A stretch of 64,000 bases of DNA from Nemopilema nomurai (lineage: Eukaryota; Cnidaria; Scyphozoa; Rhizostomeae; Rhizostomatidae): assembly GCA_003864495.1 (NCBI GenBank), contig ML133421.1, positions 3,454,753 to 3,518,752 on the forward strand, in the 5' to 3' direction. A program made the translations under genes and the position numbers. Each line of letters opens with the position of its first letter. Position 1 is the first letter of the stretch. Positions 9,651-20,511 of this stretch are shown here, piece after piece. The notes beneath the pieces were generated by a model. It was not told the DNA's origin, ran no database searches, and worked only from the letters and a program-made list of their open reading frames with translations.

Positions 9651-10067
9651 TCACAAATCAAGATATTTTGAATTTGCAATTTGTTCAAATACTCATCTAC
9701 AAACGTCATGCCAATTCATATTAGTTGGAAATTAGTTGCCAATTTCATGGAAGAAGCTCATAAAAGAAAAGTGAAGTCACACAGAAAACGTGAAGCCACA
9801 TGAAGAAAAGTGATGTGTTATGAGCCGCAAAAATATCAATTTTTCCCAGACAACATCACTTGGACGTTTTAGTTTAGAATTCTATCAGAATGTTAGAAAA
9901 AATCAAGAATGTTACCTAAATAATTCCCAAAAAATCCTAGAAAGGTTTTTCACCTTTACCTTCAAAATATTTCGATACAGAATTCAATAGTAAAATGAAT
10001 AATATTCAAAAGTGCTACTTACTAAAACCAGTTGCAGAAATATTTTAATATTTGCAGAGCGAAGTGA
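9651..10067. other. Spacer, nothing recognised
   Basis: AT-rich sequence conserved in the three units. No gene seen. Confidence 0.5.
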
Positions 10068-10325
10068 ATGTTTAGGCCACATAACAGTTGGCTTCCCGCC
10101 GTAACAGCTGTACTAACATTATATTCAAATCTGATTTCACTGCTAATAACGGTACTGAGAGCAAAATTAACTGTAAAAAGTGGCAAACACACTTACTCGA
10201 AACCATGTTATTCTTCGAATTCCATTATGCTCTGCATCCTAGAGAATTATCATCCAAATGATGCAGAGATGCAGGCGTGGACGAAGACATCCTCCAACGG
10301 ACACACTGAAATTGCCTCTCTTTGA
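10068..10325 (+). CDS. Unrecognised ORF (85 codons) present in all units
   Basis: MFRPHNSWLPAVTAVLTLYS.. stays open here, at 38482-38739 and at 60184-60441, with a few missense differences. It has one hydrophobic stretch (about residues 9-30) that could be a membrane segment. No known domain is evident. A TATA-like box follows it closely, so it may be chance coding next to a promoter. Confidence 0.2.
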   Translation: MFRPHNSWLPAVTAVLTLYSNLISLLITVLRAKLTVKSGKHTYSKPCYSSNSIMLCILENYHPNDAEMQAWTKTSSNGHTEIASL

Positions 10326-10333
10326 ATCTGAGG

Positions 10334-10342
10334 TATAAAAAA
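10334..10342 (+). promoter_or_regulatory. TATA-box-like element
   Basis: TATAAAAAA is followed by GGCGCG and, about 30 bp on, GAGTGCACGTG. The element is kept at about 38747 and 60449. Spacing and context fit a core promoter reading rightward, but no transcript start or gene is identifiable. Confidence 0.3.
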
Positions 10343-10343
10343 G

Positions 10344-11306
10344 GCGCGAAACTGAACCGAAGAGTGCACGTGTTACTTTTGCATTAAATGGGATTGCTTA
10401 TCAAAATCACCAGAATTGCATTAGAATCATCTGGAAACAGAATTAACGGCCATAGTACAATTTGACAACAGGGACCGCGATGTAACATGCAATAAGCAAC
10501 AAGTGGCGATTCTAGCCTAGGAAACTGGGTAAGAGGCGTTTCACAACGATGAAAGGTAGAGCGAGCGGCAAATAAAACGAACTCTTACGTAATCACGTTC
10601 TATGAATAAAATCAACTAAAAACTCCCGATTAAATCTATACTTACAATATTTATAGCTAAATATCATGTGATTATTCATCAACAACGCATACGTGACATT
10701 TGACAGGAGAGTGAGCCTGTTTCAACTGCAGGGGAAGGGGGTCGATAACTGAAATCCCTTGAATAGTATTTTACGGAAACAATATAGTTATTAAATAACA
10801 CCTTACTTTAAGGCGGGTGCCAAAATGTTTTTCAAAATTTATCATTATTTTTGTACGATTAGAATAATAAATTCTGACTTTAACTCCACATAAACAGGTC
10901 CTGTATTCACGTTCTACGAACATTGTGTCAAATCAATTGCATAAAAGCAGTACTTTACATAACTTGAGGTATCAAGTTTCGGAGACGGAGCTACGAGGTT
11001 GAACATGGGAGGGCTAAGATTCAAGTTTAATGACATCAGAGGATCCATCATTGTTGGGTCCAACGCCAAAATTATCTTTCTGATATAGCCTTCTAGAGTG
11101 GCTAAAGATGCATCTCCATAACTAAAACCTACAGTTCGTCGATTATCATTGACTATCAATTTGCAGACAGAAATTCGGAGGGGGGGAGTCAAGCTAACTT
11201 TTGGTGATGGACGTTGGGAAAAGGAAAAAAGTTGCCCGTTGGCTCAAATTAATCATCTCAATCATGTTGAATTGACTGTGAGAATTTTACTTCCTGAACA
11301 TAAATG
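10344..11306. other. Spacer, nothing recognised
   Basis: Non-coding AT-rich sequence. A 92-codon minus-strand ORF at 10914-11192 is not supported by any motif or splice signal. Confidence 0.5.
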
Positions 11307-11402
11307 CAGGGGCGTGAATTTTGCCCTATTCCCATGGAAATCCAATGTCTTTATGCCCCATTTCTTTCACGAAACCCTGAAAATACCCTAGTTGCGCCCC
11401 TG
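11307..11402. mobile_element. 96-bp MITE with CAGGGGCG termini
   Basis: The ends are CAGGGGCGTGAATT and TAGTTGCGCCCCTG, which are inverted repeats over CAGGGGCG. AAATG flanks both sides directly (11302-11306 and 11403-11407), a likely target duplication. The copy in unit 3 is at 61418-61510; unit 2 lost it in a larger deletion. Termini of this kind are common in hAT-like non-autonomous elements, although a 5-bp duplication is short for hAT. Confidence 0.6.
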
Positions 11403-11686
11403 AAATGTGCATATTTTTTATCTTGATATTTTTCAAGAGGCCATGTCTGATGATTAGACATCAAATTTACATTTCAATGGGAGTTATCTACTGAATTGAT
11501 GCAAAAAAAGACAAACAATAGAAATCTAACTCAATAAGTTAGGAAATTGATGTAATATAGTCAAGCAGAATGGAATGAACATTTTGTTCTCCATTCATTA
11601 GAAAACGGTAAAAAAATGCGAAATCATGGAACATTTTTACAAATCTGTTTGAGAATAACATTGACCTAACTTATCTGAATAAATAT

Positions 11687-12052
11687 TTGGAGGAAGTGAA
11701 AAGTATTTCAGAGTCAAATAAGAGTAACGTGTCTAACTTGGTATCAATAAATGTAACATCTGCCGTTGGAGGTGTTGGTGAAGAGTGCAGCATAAAACGA
11801 ATCTCTCTGTTGCTTAGATTAAAAGCAAAAAGGATAATTCAAGAACTCCACTTTCGCGAGCAGAAACTTTCTGTAAAAAGAATGACTGCAGTAAGTGTAG
11901 AAGTATTGAAGCTGTATCTCCCAGGAAGGTGTAAAAGATACATTACACAGTCAGTAAAAAAGCTAATAATTGTACACTTGCTCATAATGCAATTAAAAAG
12001 TAAAGAGCAACTTCTGGTCAACGTTCATCAAATTGAATTTACTTGCAAATAA
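11687..12052 (+). CDS. Unrecognised 121-codon ORF
   Basis: MEEVKSISESNKSNVSNLVS.. is open for 121 codons here and at 61794-62159 in unit 3, where only two residues differ. Upstream in-frame sequence (NLFENNIDLTYLNKYLE) extends it leftward. The middle is Lys/Arg/Leu-rich and coiled-coil-like (LLRLKAKRIIQEL). This may be a remnant of a retroelement gag-like coiled coil or chance. Unit 2 has lost it in a 1.6-kb deletion. Confidence 0.25.
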   Translation: MEEVKSISESNKSNVSNLVSINVTSAVGGVGEECSIKRISLLLRLKAKRIIQELHFREQKLSVKRMTAVSVEVLKLYLPGRCKRYITQSVKKLIIVHLLIMQLKSKEQLLVNVHQIEFTCK

Positions 12053-13082
12053 GTGAACCAAACCTTGAAAACCCAAATTGAGGATGATCGATGTGATTTG
12101 AGTAAGCATTCAACGGACAACGGCCAAAAAGGGAAGTCCGGATGGATGAGAGGAATCGAGAAAATACTCCGATCGTTCACGTTGGACACGTTCGCAATGC
12201 GCATATCATTCATAACTAGTTATGGGCTATTATTAATAAAATCAAGAGCATTTTCTTAGGACCATCTTCGGTGAAAAGAAACAAGACAGTCGGAACGGAT
12301 TGTCATGCTGCTGTACGTTGTGTTGTAAAGATATCATCAATGCCACAATTCTGAAGAAGATAATACGGTAGGGAATATAAACGGGATTCCCACAACAAAA
12401 TTTGTAAAGTTGCTGTTGCTACAGGAATAAGTACACATAACATGAACAAGATGCGTTACAGTGCTCGTGCGGTGTCACGGAATCATCATCAAGTCTGCAA
12501 AATCTACATGGATAATGATGCCCCTCAATTATTTGATCACGAATAATATTTTCAAATGATTTTATGCATAAAGGGAATTCTATCAAAGAACATCGTTTGC
12601 TCAGGGACAAAAAGCATATTGAAAAGCTAAAAATGCATAGAACTGCCTCAGACGTTGGCCTCGCAGGAAGAAACTTGTAAAATATTTTTTATTGAAGTCG
12701 CTGTCAACAGAGCTGTCTGTCGAGCCAACGACACTGTTCTGGCATCTGAAGAACTGGTGCTTTATTGAATGAGAAGTTAAAGGGCATGGGAGATTATTAG
12801 ATAAAAGTAGAACTGGCAGCGGTAAGGTGGCTTTTGATACACAATTTTCATATGACTTGCCCTCTGGAAACCACTAGCATGGTTGCTTTTAGGGTAAGTG
12901 AGACAATCTAAAACTCAAACGAGTTGAAGTCTGAAATTATTCGTTGTCATTTCAGATGTTAACATTGCCGAGCTGAGTGATATATAAGTGTAGTGGTGTA
13001 AAGTACAGTATATAGTTACAAAAATACATGGTCCATGGTACAAATGAGTTTGCCTCCTTCTTTCCCAGGATAACCACTAGGT
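12053..13082. other. Spacer, nothing recognised
   Basis: AT-rich sequence shared with unit 3 (62160-63230). Its first 600 bp are absent from unit 2. Only short unsupported ORFs occur. Confidence 0.5.
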
Positions 13083-13536
13083 ATGCTCTTAGATGCCTTA
13101 CCTTTTAGCACGCAGGGAATATGGTCAGAAGAAAGAGAAATTGAGACTGAATCAATAATTAGTGAGGAAGCAATGGATGTCAAAACTGATATGAGTATGC
13201 CCATTCTGGCCGATGGATTTAGCTTTCATATCAATATCATACTCTATATTCTTCCAGCTTTGGTTTCTTTACCGGGCGATCAAGGTCTTGATCACAGTTT
13301 TTGCATTACCACGAAAAAGCATGGCTGTAGAGAGTGGGTCTAAAGTATTGAAAAATGTTGAAGCACTGCTTTTACAACATCCTGCTGTTCAAGGGAATGC
13401 ACTCAAAAGATCAAAGACCCATTCGGCTACTCAACAAAGAGTCTGCTTTAACGCAACTCAGGTCCACCTTTTAGAACAAAGACAAACGAATAACTTTGGT
13501 AGATCTGGACTTGTGGGTCTTTTCAAAGTTAGTTAA
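13083..13536 (+). pseudogene. Unrecognised coding-like segment, two overlapping frames
   Basis: One frame reads MLLDALPFSTQGIWSEERE with an acidic stretch to about 13215. A second overlapping frame (13213-13536) reads MDLAFISISYSIFFQLW.. and ends FKVS. Units 2 (39955-40453) and 3 (63237-63742) show the same pair and extend the first frame upstream to a Met at 39955. The acidic part looks more coding-like than its surroundings and TTCCAG/CTTTGG could be a splice acceptor. I do not recognise it. Confidence 0.25.
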
Positions 13537-13764
13537 TAAGGTGTGATAACCTCAATACTAAACGATTCATTTTGACTCTTTCAGACAACGTCAAAAATAA
13601 AGGAGAAACTGGGAAGAGATTAACGTGAAATATCCATCAAAATTAGAAGCTTTTACAAAACCGGAGATTCTATGATGTACCCTTTTCGCCACAATTTCAT
13701 GGAGGAGATCCACAGCGACCACACCAAAGCCCGAAATCTCATGCAGCGGTACCGCCTTATTGAA
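13537..13764. other. Short spacer before the 26-bp array
   Basis: It includes AAATAAAGGAGAAACTGGG at about 13597, which is duplicated around an N in unit 3. No gene seen. Confidence 0.5.
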
Positions 13765-14050
13765 GTTGATCAATCCAACCCACTTTTAAAATTGATCAAT
13801 CCAACCAACATTGAAACGCAATCCGTCCAACACACTTTAAAAGTTGATCAATCCAACCCACTTTGAAAGGTGATCCATCGAACACACTTTTAAAGTTGAT
13901 CTATTCAACCCACTCTAAAAATTCATCAATCCACCCACTTTGTAAGTTTATCCATACAACCCACTTTTAAGCTTTATCAATCCAATCCATTTTAAAAGTT
14001 GGTCTAATCAACCTATTTTAAAAGTTGCCCCAACCAACCCACTTGTTAAG
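13765..14050 (+). repeat. 26-bp tandem array A, unit 1 (about 11 copies)
   Basis: The degenerate consensus is GTTGATCAATCCAACCCACT followed by TTTAAA. The matching array in unit 2 is 40681-40990 and has one more copy. The same motif in reverse orientation lies at 19185-19312, so the two arrays face each other as inverted subterminal repeats. Confidence 0.85.
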
Positions 14051-14069
14051 AGTCTTTTAAGAATCTTTC

Positions 14070-14393
14070 GAGAGAGTTAGTCATTAGAATCTTTTGGACA
14101 ATTTGGAACATGATGCAAGGGACAGCTCTTGGGTGTTTAGCTCTTATCTTACTAACCGAAGTTAGTATAAATCTGTAAATGGTTTCAATTCTAGTCATTT
14201 GAGTTTTATTTTTGGTATTCTCCAAGGGTTTGTCCTTGGGCCTTCTAATTTTATTGATGATCTTCCCATATCGTCTTCCAAGATTTCGTCCTCCCTTTCT
14301 GTTGATGATACAAACATCTACTTCGAAGCTCATAGTTTAATTACTCTCAACAAAGTTGTGAACAAACACTCAAGAAAGCCCAAACTTTTCTAA
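14070..14393 (+). pseudogene. Non-LTR (LINE) reverse transcriptase fragment, unit 1
   Basis: The segment reads GWFSSYLTNRSQYKSVNGF (clean in unit 2), then SFIFGILQGFVLGP, and then SVDDTNIYFEAHSLITLNKV. These correspond to RT motif 4 (G.PQGSVLGP) and the catalytic FADD block, here decayed to SVDD, of Jockey/CR1-like LINEs. One frame break lies between them. Unit 1 also has a break after the Leu-Gly of the first motif. Only about 110 residues of RT survive, with no endonuclease or 3' end. Confidence 0.78.
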
Positions 14394-15994
14394 ATCAGAG
14401 TCTAGTGAAACTGACGGCTTCAAGGCTGTGAACTGGATAAATTTCTTGCCTCTAAATACCATATTTAAGGAAGGTTTATTAGAAATATTTATCATAAATA
14501 GTTAACATCTAAAATAAACTGTTTTGTTTTGGTAATAAGGAAGGTTTCATTCAAAATAATTGCAGCCAAAGAAATGTCATAACTATTTCTGGTGCAAGTT
14601 TTTCGTTCTGAAGTAAAAAATGTATTCTTTTAGTCAAAATGCCATGTCTTTAAATTGTAAGTGCAGTCCAAGAACAATACCTCCTAACAGAACAGAACCA
14701 AATTCATTTTACGCAAACCTTTATGCCCAACTCGAAACGATCTAAAAGGAGGAGATCAAGATCCATATGAGTAAATGTCATTATTTTGTTTCAGGTAGCA
14801 AAAAATTTTGTGGTCGATTCTTTGCCAGATATGTATGTGCAACCTGCAAAGTTTTGAAATATTAGAATCGACTTTATAAAAATTAATGCATCAAGTGTCT
14901 ATTTCTTTAATACAATAATTTATTTTATCATAATAGTTGTTAGGAATGAATGTGCATAATTTTTGCAGTGCATTGTTGCAGAAGAAATTAAGTAGCAAGT
15001 ATGCGGTTGAAATATATTTGAAATAGCAATAATGCTTTTGTAAAAAAGCCTAGCTTCCCATATACAGTATATTGTACCAGATTTCTTTGGAACAATTCAC
15101 GGAACATTTTGGCTTTGTAAAATGTGTAGGAAACTCGGCGAAATATGATTAACTTGCATTGCAAAATTTATTGGCAGTTATGCTACTTCGGAGGAGCAAA
15201 AGAAGTAGAGGTGAAAATTTTTACGATGTGAAAAAGGAGGCAAGGAGTTCTTTGAAAACTTTGCAATTTTTAGCATAGTCTGTAAAATGGATGCAAGTGA
15301 ATAGAAGATGTTCCTATGAAGTTGTGAATGGAGAACGAAGTTCAAGGCTCCTCCGGCGGTTGGCATGCTTCGCAGGAGCTGGCGGAATGAAGAAAAAGAA
15401 GACGAAGAAATATATTGCAAACGGATGGCAAGGCAAATGAAAAGAAGGGCAGGCAAATGTGCCTCTTTCTGATCATGATTGCCGACATTTGCATCGGAGA
15501 AGAAAAGCATTAAGGTTAATCATTCATAAATCTCCTTTTCTCTTCGACTTTGTCCAAATTTGAATTATTCGAGAAAATTTTCATCAGAGCAAAACTGAAT
15601 TTTCAAACTCGATGTACATTGTCTAGATAAAAAATCAAGTCCTACAAATTGCAGTAAACCCAAATTAAACTATTTAAGCCAAAAACGATAAATATTTTGC
15701 AAAAATGCTCAGCTTTGGGTCATTGATTCTTTACATCTGATCACGAAAAGCACAATAATCAATTACAATACATTATAATAAACAAAGTTCGTAAATGCTA
15801 GTATATTCTGAATGAAAAGCTCACTGCTCGTTCAATGAAATACATTTCTTCAAACTGTTTGACATCTTTTGACATAAAAGTCATCGTTTGAAGTCCCTTC
15901 TAGGAAATTCGCAAGGCAACTGTCCAGCGGTTGGAAAAACTTTGTTTTTGCTGCTGTCCTTTTGCTGAAGAAAAACTTCGTTTCAGGATGTATG
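14394..15994. other. Spacer within the array-bounded element
   Basis: AT-rich sequence matching unit 2 at 41331-42950. A 110-codon minus-strand ORF at 15178-15510 is open in both units but Ser/Phe-rich and unlike any family I know. Nothing else is seen. Confidence 0.45.
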
Positions 15995-16002
15995 CAGTTA
16001 GG
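15995..16002. repeat. 8-bp target-site duplication, left
   Basis: CAGTTAGG immediately precedes the hAT-like terminus and recurs at 18575-18582. Unit 2 has the empty site with a single CAGTTAGG (42937-42944 region). Confidence 0.92.
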
Positions 16003-16279
16003 CAGTGGCGGATCCAGACCGGGTTCCAAGGGTTCCGGAACCCTGTCAGATTTTTTTAAGAAAAAATTCCTTAGATTAGTTACCTAAAACGACTCCATCA
16101 CCGATTACCTTCGTGAAGGTTGTCGTGAAAGGTTGATTGCCTTTTACTGGTTCAATATAATATGGATTCTAGGTTCCGTATTGGCTCTCCTTCGTAACGG
16201 ATAGTTAAGTCTGCACTCAGGCAATATGGATTCCTTATACGGCATTATGTAGTCTCTAAATATGGTATTATAAAAGAAA

Positions 16280-16455
16280 GGAACCCTGTCGTAGCTATGG
16301 TGATCTTTTGTAACGTATTATATTCCTCTAAAGAAAGGAACCCTGTCGTAGCCATGGCAGCTCATTGTACCATATTGTATTTTGAAAGAAAGGAACCCTG
16401 TCGTAGCCATGGCAATTTATTGTAATAGATTGTTTTAGCCACAAACAAAGGAACC
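16280..16455. repeat. Subterminal tandem repeats of the hAT-like element
   Basis: The motif AAAGGAACCCTGTCGTAGC(C/T)ATGG recurs three times at roughly 55-65-bp spacing, with a fourth shorter AAAGGAACCCTCTTGG. Subterminal repeats are typical transposase-binding regions of hAT elements. Confidence 0.7.
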
Positions 16456-16523
16456 CTCTTGGAACCCATTTCAGGCTTCCATTCCAAGGTTCTGACCGCT
16501 GACCATGCGTGCTTCCGTGATCA

Positions 16524-17697
16524 TAATGGCGACGTTAGAGCGTGACTACGAGGAGCTGCTTGCAGCACTTGTAGGTGAAGATTACCAAACTTTAGACAAA
16601 ATGAAAAAGTCACATTAAAAGGATATCGAAGTAAAGAGCTTTGATATTTCAAAACTTCCCGAGGACTCGGTTTCCACAGGTTTTATGACGAGGATATGAA
16701 ATATTCAATGTTTTCTCTTGCTCAAAAGGAGAGCAAAGTATTTGCGGCAAGGTTCGTTAAGACTTTTTGTTTCTGACTATGAAGCCTTGCTAAATTTAAC
16801 GAAGACACTCTCTTATAAAACTGTAAAAACCCGAGACTGACAAAATGCACGGTTAGGTCTATAACTATGAGCAGGGTACTGTCCTAAAAGTCACACTTTG
16901 GCAACTTCTAAATGCCACACCTGTCTTTCCTCTTTACTTACATTTGTGTTGAATATTGTATGTTGTGTATACAAAATCATTTAAAACTGCTCATTCACAC
17001 AATAGACGGTTACCAGCTCAGAATTCATTCATTGACCTGCCAGCCTGAAGTATGAAGTATCATATATGAGCCCTCCTCCTTGGCACCCCACGAGTATTAG
17101 TATTAATTTACCCGTAGTATGAGCTGAAGTAATTATTTTAGCACTCCATTCCATAGTTCCTGCATCCTTGGTGGTCTTTTCTCATCATCATATTAACCAG
17201 GCATATGCATACAGCAAACTAAAAGCTTTAGTGTTATGATAATTTGACTATCAGAGTGAAATAATTTTTCATTTTAGAACAACTGGTGATGGGAATTGTC
17301 TTTTTAATGCTTGCTCTATTGCTTTATGTGGAAATGAAAGTCTCAGTTCATCTCTAAGAATTCTCACAGCCATTGAATTATTTGTTAATTCTGAATTTAC
17401 GCAAACCATCCTTGCACTTGGTCTTCATTCTGCTATTTCCCCAAAATCTATTCCCATTACCCTAAGGCAACAATGCAACTAATCATTTTTTAAACAGAGA
17501 AATATTGCCACAATTTGTTACAGGTCAGCAATTGGTTCACATTCTTTGGACAAGGTGTGGCTATGTCAGCACAGCTTCACATTATACTTTTAATCCAAAC
17601 CACTTTGTCCCAATCCTTCTTATTGGTGAAGATTCTCAAGGCAAAACATGTAAATCCCATACTTCTGTATCAGCACCTAAATTTGTTCAACAAAGTT
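16524..17697 (+). pseudogene. OTU-domain cysteine protease (deubiquitinase-like) gene, broken
   Basis: Exon 1 starts MATLERDYEELLAALVGEDY (16524) and breaks by frameshift at about 16610. It resumes FYDEDMKYSMFSLAQKESK and ends GCGGCAAG/GTTCG at 16752. After an intron of about 525 bp ending TTTTCATTTTAG, exon 2 (17278) reads TTGDGNCLFNACSIALCGNE. This has the Asp-Gly-Asn-Cys catalytic loop of OTU proteases, followed by LRILTAIELFVNSEF. A stop occurs at 17479. A shifted frame then gives ILWTRCGY and FNPNHFVPILL with the catalytic His near the end. OTU enzymes cleave ubiquitin chains. The two frame breaks make this copy non-functional. I infer it was cargo of the surrounding element because it lies wholly between its termini. 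Confidence 0.82.
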
Positions 17698-17699
17698 GA

Positions 17700-18574
17700 A
17701 TCTGCTCCCAAAAGACTCTCTAAAGAAATAATCAACTGATTAGAAAAAAGTATTTCCAAGGGAGCAAAGCGAATACAAGAGTTCATTGGTGACTCAGCAA
17801 CCCCTGAAAAGAAACCTTACTTTGCTCTTTTTTTCTGGAATGGTTAGTTCTTTTTGATATCAATTGGCCACTTTGTTTTTCTGGAATACATCTACTAGAA
17901 GATTCTGAGCTTGCAGATTTCCTAAAGGTTGGGTCCCTCCACAAGATTTTGAATTTCCTCTTAAACTGGAGTGTGGCAAATCCAGAAAATTCCTACTCAG
18001 TTGGCTGAATGATTTTCCTTGGCTTGCTATTTGAAAATTTTCAAATGGGTGTTCTTGTGTTCCATGTTTATTCTTTGCAAAGAGATTGTCATTCTGAAGC
18101 AAGAATAAAGGAATTAAGAATAAAGGAATAAAGCAAGAAATTGATATTTGCCTTTTCAGTTATTGCAGTGTTTTAAAGAACTGTTGCTGATCATTGATAT
18201 TTGCCTTGCCTTGTCAATTATTACCCTGTTTTAAAGAGCTGTTGCTGCAACAAATAAATCCTGCAACAAAGAGTGGGTGGCACTCCATGGGACCCCTGCT
18301 TTAAGCAGATAATACAAATAGTTGTTATTGTACCATTTGGGGGACAGGAAGCCAAAATTTTAGAGTTTATTTCATTGATCTTTTCATTACACTTTGCTTT
18401 ATATCCTAACATTTCATTCATCTTCTTTTCTCTCGACAAGCTCATTTCGCTAGTGAATATGGGCGTTGCCACTTTCTCCCGCGATTTTAAGGGCGTGGTC
18501 TCTAAAAAATTCCCGGGGCTACGCCCCCGCCCCCCTTTGGAACCCGCTCTAATTAATTCCTGTATCCGCCACTG
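17700..18574. other. 3' part of the hAT-like element, no further gene
   Basis: A short coding-like continuation (KGAKRIQEFIGDSATPEKK, about 17760-17815) follows the OTU region. Then comes AT-rich sequence with a TTAAGAATAAAGGAATAA repeat near 18107-18130. The GC-rich right terminus follows. No transposase seen. Confidence 0.5.
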
Positions 18575-18582
18575 CAGTTAGG
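18575..18582. repeat. 8-bp target-site duplication, right
   Basis: CAGTTAGG directly follows the right terminus CCGCCACTG and is identical to 15995-16002. Confidence 0.92.
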
Positions 18583-19184
18583 ACAGCGTTCCCATAAGTA
18601 CAGATACTTGGACTCATACAACACACATTGCATGATTCTTGGCTCCTGCTAGAAGCAACCAGTTTCAGCAGAGATCCGAGCTTTAACACGAATACATCAT
18701 TGGTTCTTGTCGAAAGTAAAAGCTTTTTGCAGAAATCCTGCTAAACCTCTTCCCATGATAGGCTGACACTTGTTAGCTTAACTCGAAGGTACATAGTCTG
18801 TGATGGATCATACTAACTAAGAATGGCATACTGAAAGCCAGACTTTATCAGCTCTTTCCGGCTTCAGGGCTCAAACCTATTTTTTATATTGTCGTTACAA
18901 TTATCCCAATTACCACAACGAGTGGACCAAAGATTTAATTTCCTTCAAAGGCGCTCAGGTGGAAATAAAATTGCTTTATTGAATAAATAGAGTAGCATGT
19001 ATTATCAAGCTATTTCTATTTGAGATAACACAAGATAAAAAAATAACTCCGACAAAAAATTACTGGAGCACGAGAGAGACCGGATGCCAGCTAATGCCAT
19101 TGATGCCGGGAATCCCTGTTTGTGCCTGGTCACTGCCTCGACCCCACCGGGGCCTTCTTCGACTTTGAATGGAAAAGTGACCGT
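18583..19184. other. Spacer, nothing recognised
   Basis: Shared with unit 2 (42945-43548). It contains a GC-rich CGACCCCACCGGGGCC near 19138, just before array B. No gene seen. Confidence 0.5.
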
Positions 19185-19312
19185 GTTAAAAGTGGGTTGA
19201 ATGGATCAACTTTAAAAGTGGGTTGGATGGATAAACTTTAAAAGTGGGATGGATGGATTAACATTAAAAGTGGTTTTGATGGATTAACATTAAAAGTGGT
19301 TTTGATTGATCA
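19185..19312 (-). repeat. 26-bp tandem array B, unit 1 (5 copies, inverted)
   Basis: Units read TTAAAAGTGGGTTGGATGG plus ATCAAC, the reverse complement of array A. Later copies drift to GTGGTTTTGATGG. The unit 2 counterpart is 43549-43677. Confidence 0.85.
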
Positions 19313-20511
19313 GAAATGACAAGATTGAGCAAATTGCAAAAAAATTTAAGGTTTCATTTAAGTAATAGGGAATGGAACCTCGCCATTCTTTTGCTGATTG
19401 CTGTTACCACTGCTTGAGTGCCCATTGAAGGGCATTTTGCATCTTTTTCTGAAGTTAAGCACAAACTAGAGGACGAAGCGAGTACACGCCACATCCTAGG
19501 GTTTCCAAAATGTTATCAAAACCATCTAGGAGATTGAACTTTTATTTTGGACACACTCCTGGCACCCAAGGAAACATGAATCCATGTAATTGCTTCCTCC
19601 CACGTTTTGCAAATTGTTGACTTCAGTTTAAATCCGTGTATTTCTGCAGAATGTATATGTAATGCAAGTATATCACATACGCCAATAAGAGACCCTGGTT
19701 TGTACGCCTGTATTCCTCTTATCCTGAATCACGATTGACTTACCTTCGTAGTTACATTCACTTAACCTACACGGATTTCGTTACAATCAGGATGAGCTGA
19801 ATTTTGTAACGCAGGGAATCAAATTGTGTCATTGCATTAAGAGTGGTACCATTCATTTGGTACTTTCAAGAAATCAGATTGTCATAAAATATATGGTTAA
19901 CATTTGCTTGTTGTTTGATTAACCTTTTAGCTTCCCGTATTATTTTGCTTCTTTCCAAAAAGCTAAAGTTCTCACACGATGAGTCAATAATTATTAAGAA
20001 AAGCAAACCAAACTTTTGAAAAAGAGCATAAATTAAACTGAAGACCCAGCAGCTTGTCTCGGCAAGCAAGGTCTCTGGGGCGCGGTACAGAAAGAGTGTG
20101 GCTAAAGACAAATTTGGCCACCCTCTACTTCAAAACTTGAGTCAGAGGCCCTGTGTATGAAATATTTCTTCAGTTCTTATTAGATAGATCTCAAAAACTG
20201 ATATATTCCACGACGGTAATTATTTCTGGTATTGCTAGTTAACACAATATATTGCTGGTTAAGTATTTTGTCGAATATTAGCCCGATTTGCCAAAGGCTC
20301 CATTGACCTGTCTCGTAGTTTAGTTAAAACATAAGGTGGGACTTTTGATCATCACTTGAATACTAAGTAGGGTCTATTGCGCGCAGGACAAGAATCGTAG
20401 CGCACGGAGCGTAAAATTTGATGTTGTTGCCTGTGCTAGTTACCAAATGCCATTAGAAAGAGGCAAATTACACCCGTAAAACTCCATCATTTCGAATTTA
20501 TAGTAAGACAT
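19313..20511. other. Spacer, nothing recognised
   Basis: AT-rich sequence matching unit 2 (43678-44934). Unit 2 carries about 50 bp extra (44642-44693) that unit 1 lacks. No supported gene. Confidence 0.5.

Larger units (their letters stand above)
16003..18574 (+). mobile_element. hAT-like element (2,572 bp) carrying an OTU-protease gene
   Basis: The ends are CAGTGGCGGATCCAG and CTGTATCCGCCACTG, a 15-bp inverted repeat with one mismatch. Perfect 8-bp duplications (CAGTTAGG) flank it, and the empty site is visible in unit 2. Eight-base duplications and CAGTGGCGGAT termini fit the hAT superfamily. Near the left end, three to four subterminal copies of an AAAGGAACCCTGTCGTAGCC-containing repeat occur at 16280-16450. 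The left end also contains GGTTCCAAGGGTTCCGGAACCC, and the right has GGGGCTACGCCCCCGCCCCC. No hAT transposase is visible. The cargo is a broken OTU-family cysteine protease gene with one intron, so the element is non-autonomous. Confidence 0.88.
13765..19312. mobile_element. Candidate element bounded by inverted 26-bp arrays, unit 1
   Basis: Array A (plus sense) and array B (minus sense) bound 5.5 kb here, or 3.0 kb once the nested OTU element is removed. Unit 2 has the same pair at 40681-43677. Inverted subterminal tandem arrays are typical of foldback-like and some MULE or Tc1-type elements. I see no transposase between them and cannot define exact ends, so this is inference from symmetry. 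Confidence 0.4.

Noticed and set aside
13765..14050. CRISPR-like array
   Set aside because: The 26-bp units are degenerate, directly abutting and without unique spacers, in eukaryotic DNA. It is a minisatellite.
15178..15510. 110-codon minus-strand ORF (also 42123-42455)
   Set aside because: Open in both copies, but they are near-identical. Ser/Phe-rich composition with no motif or splice signal, so I treat it as chance.
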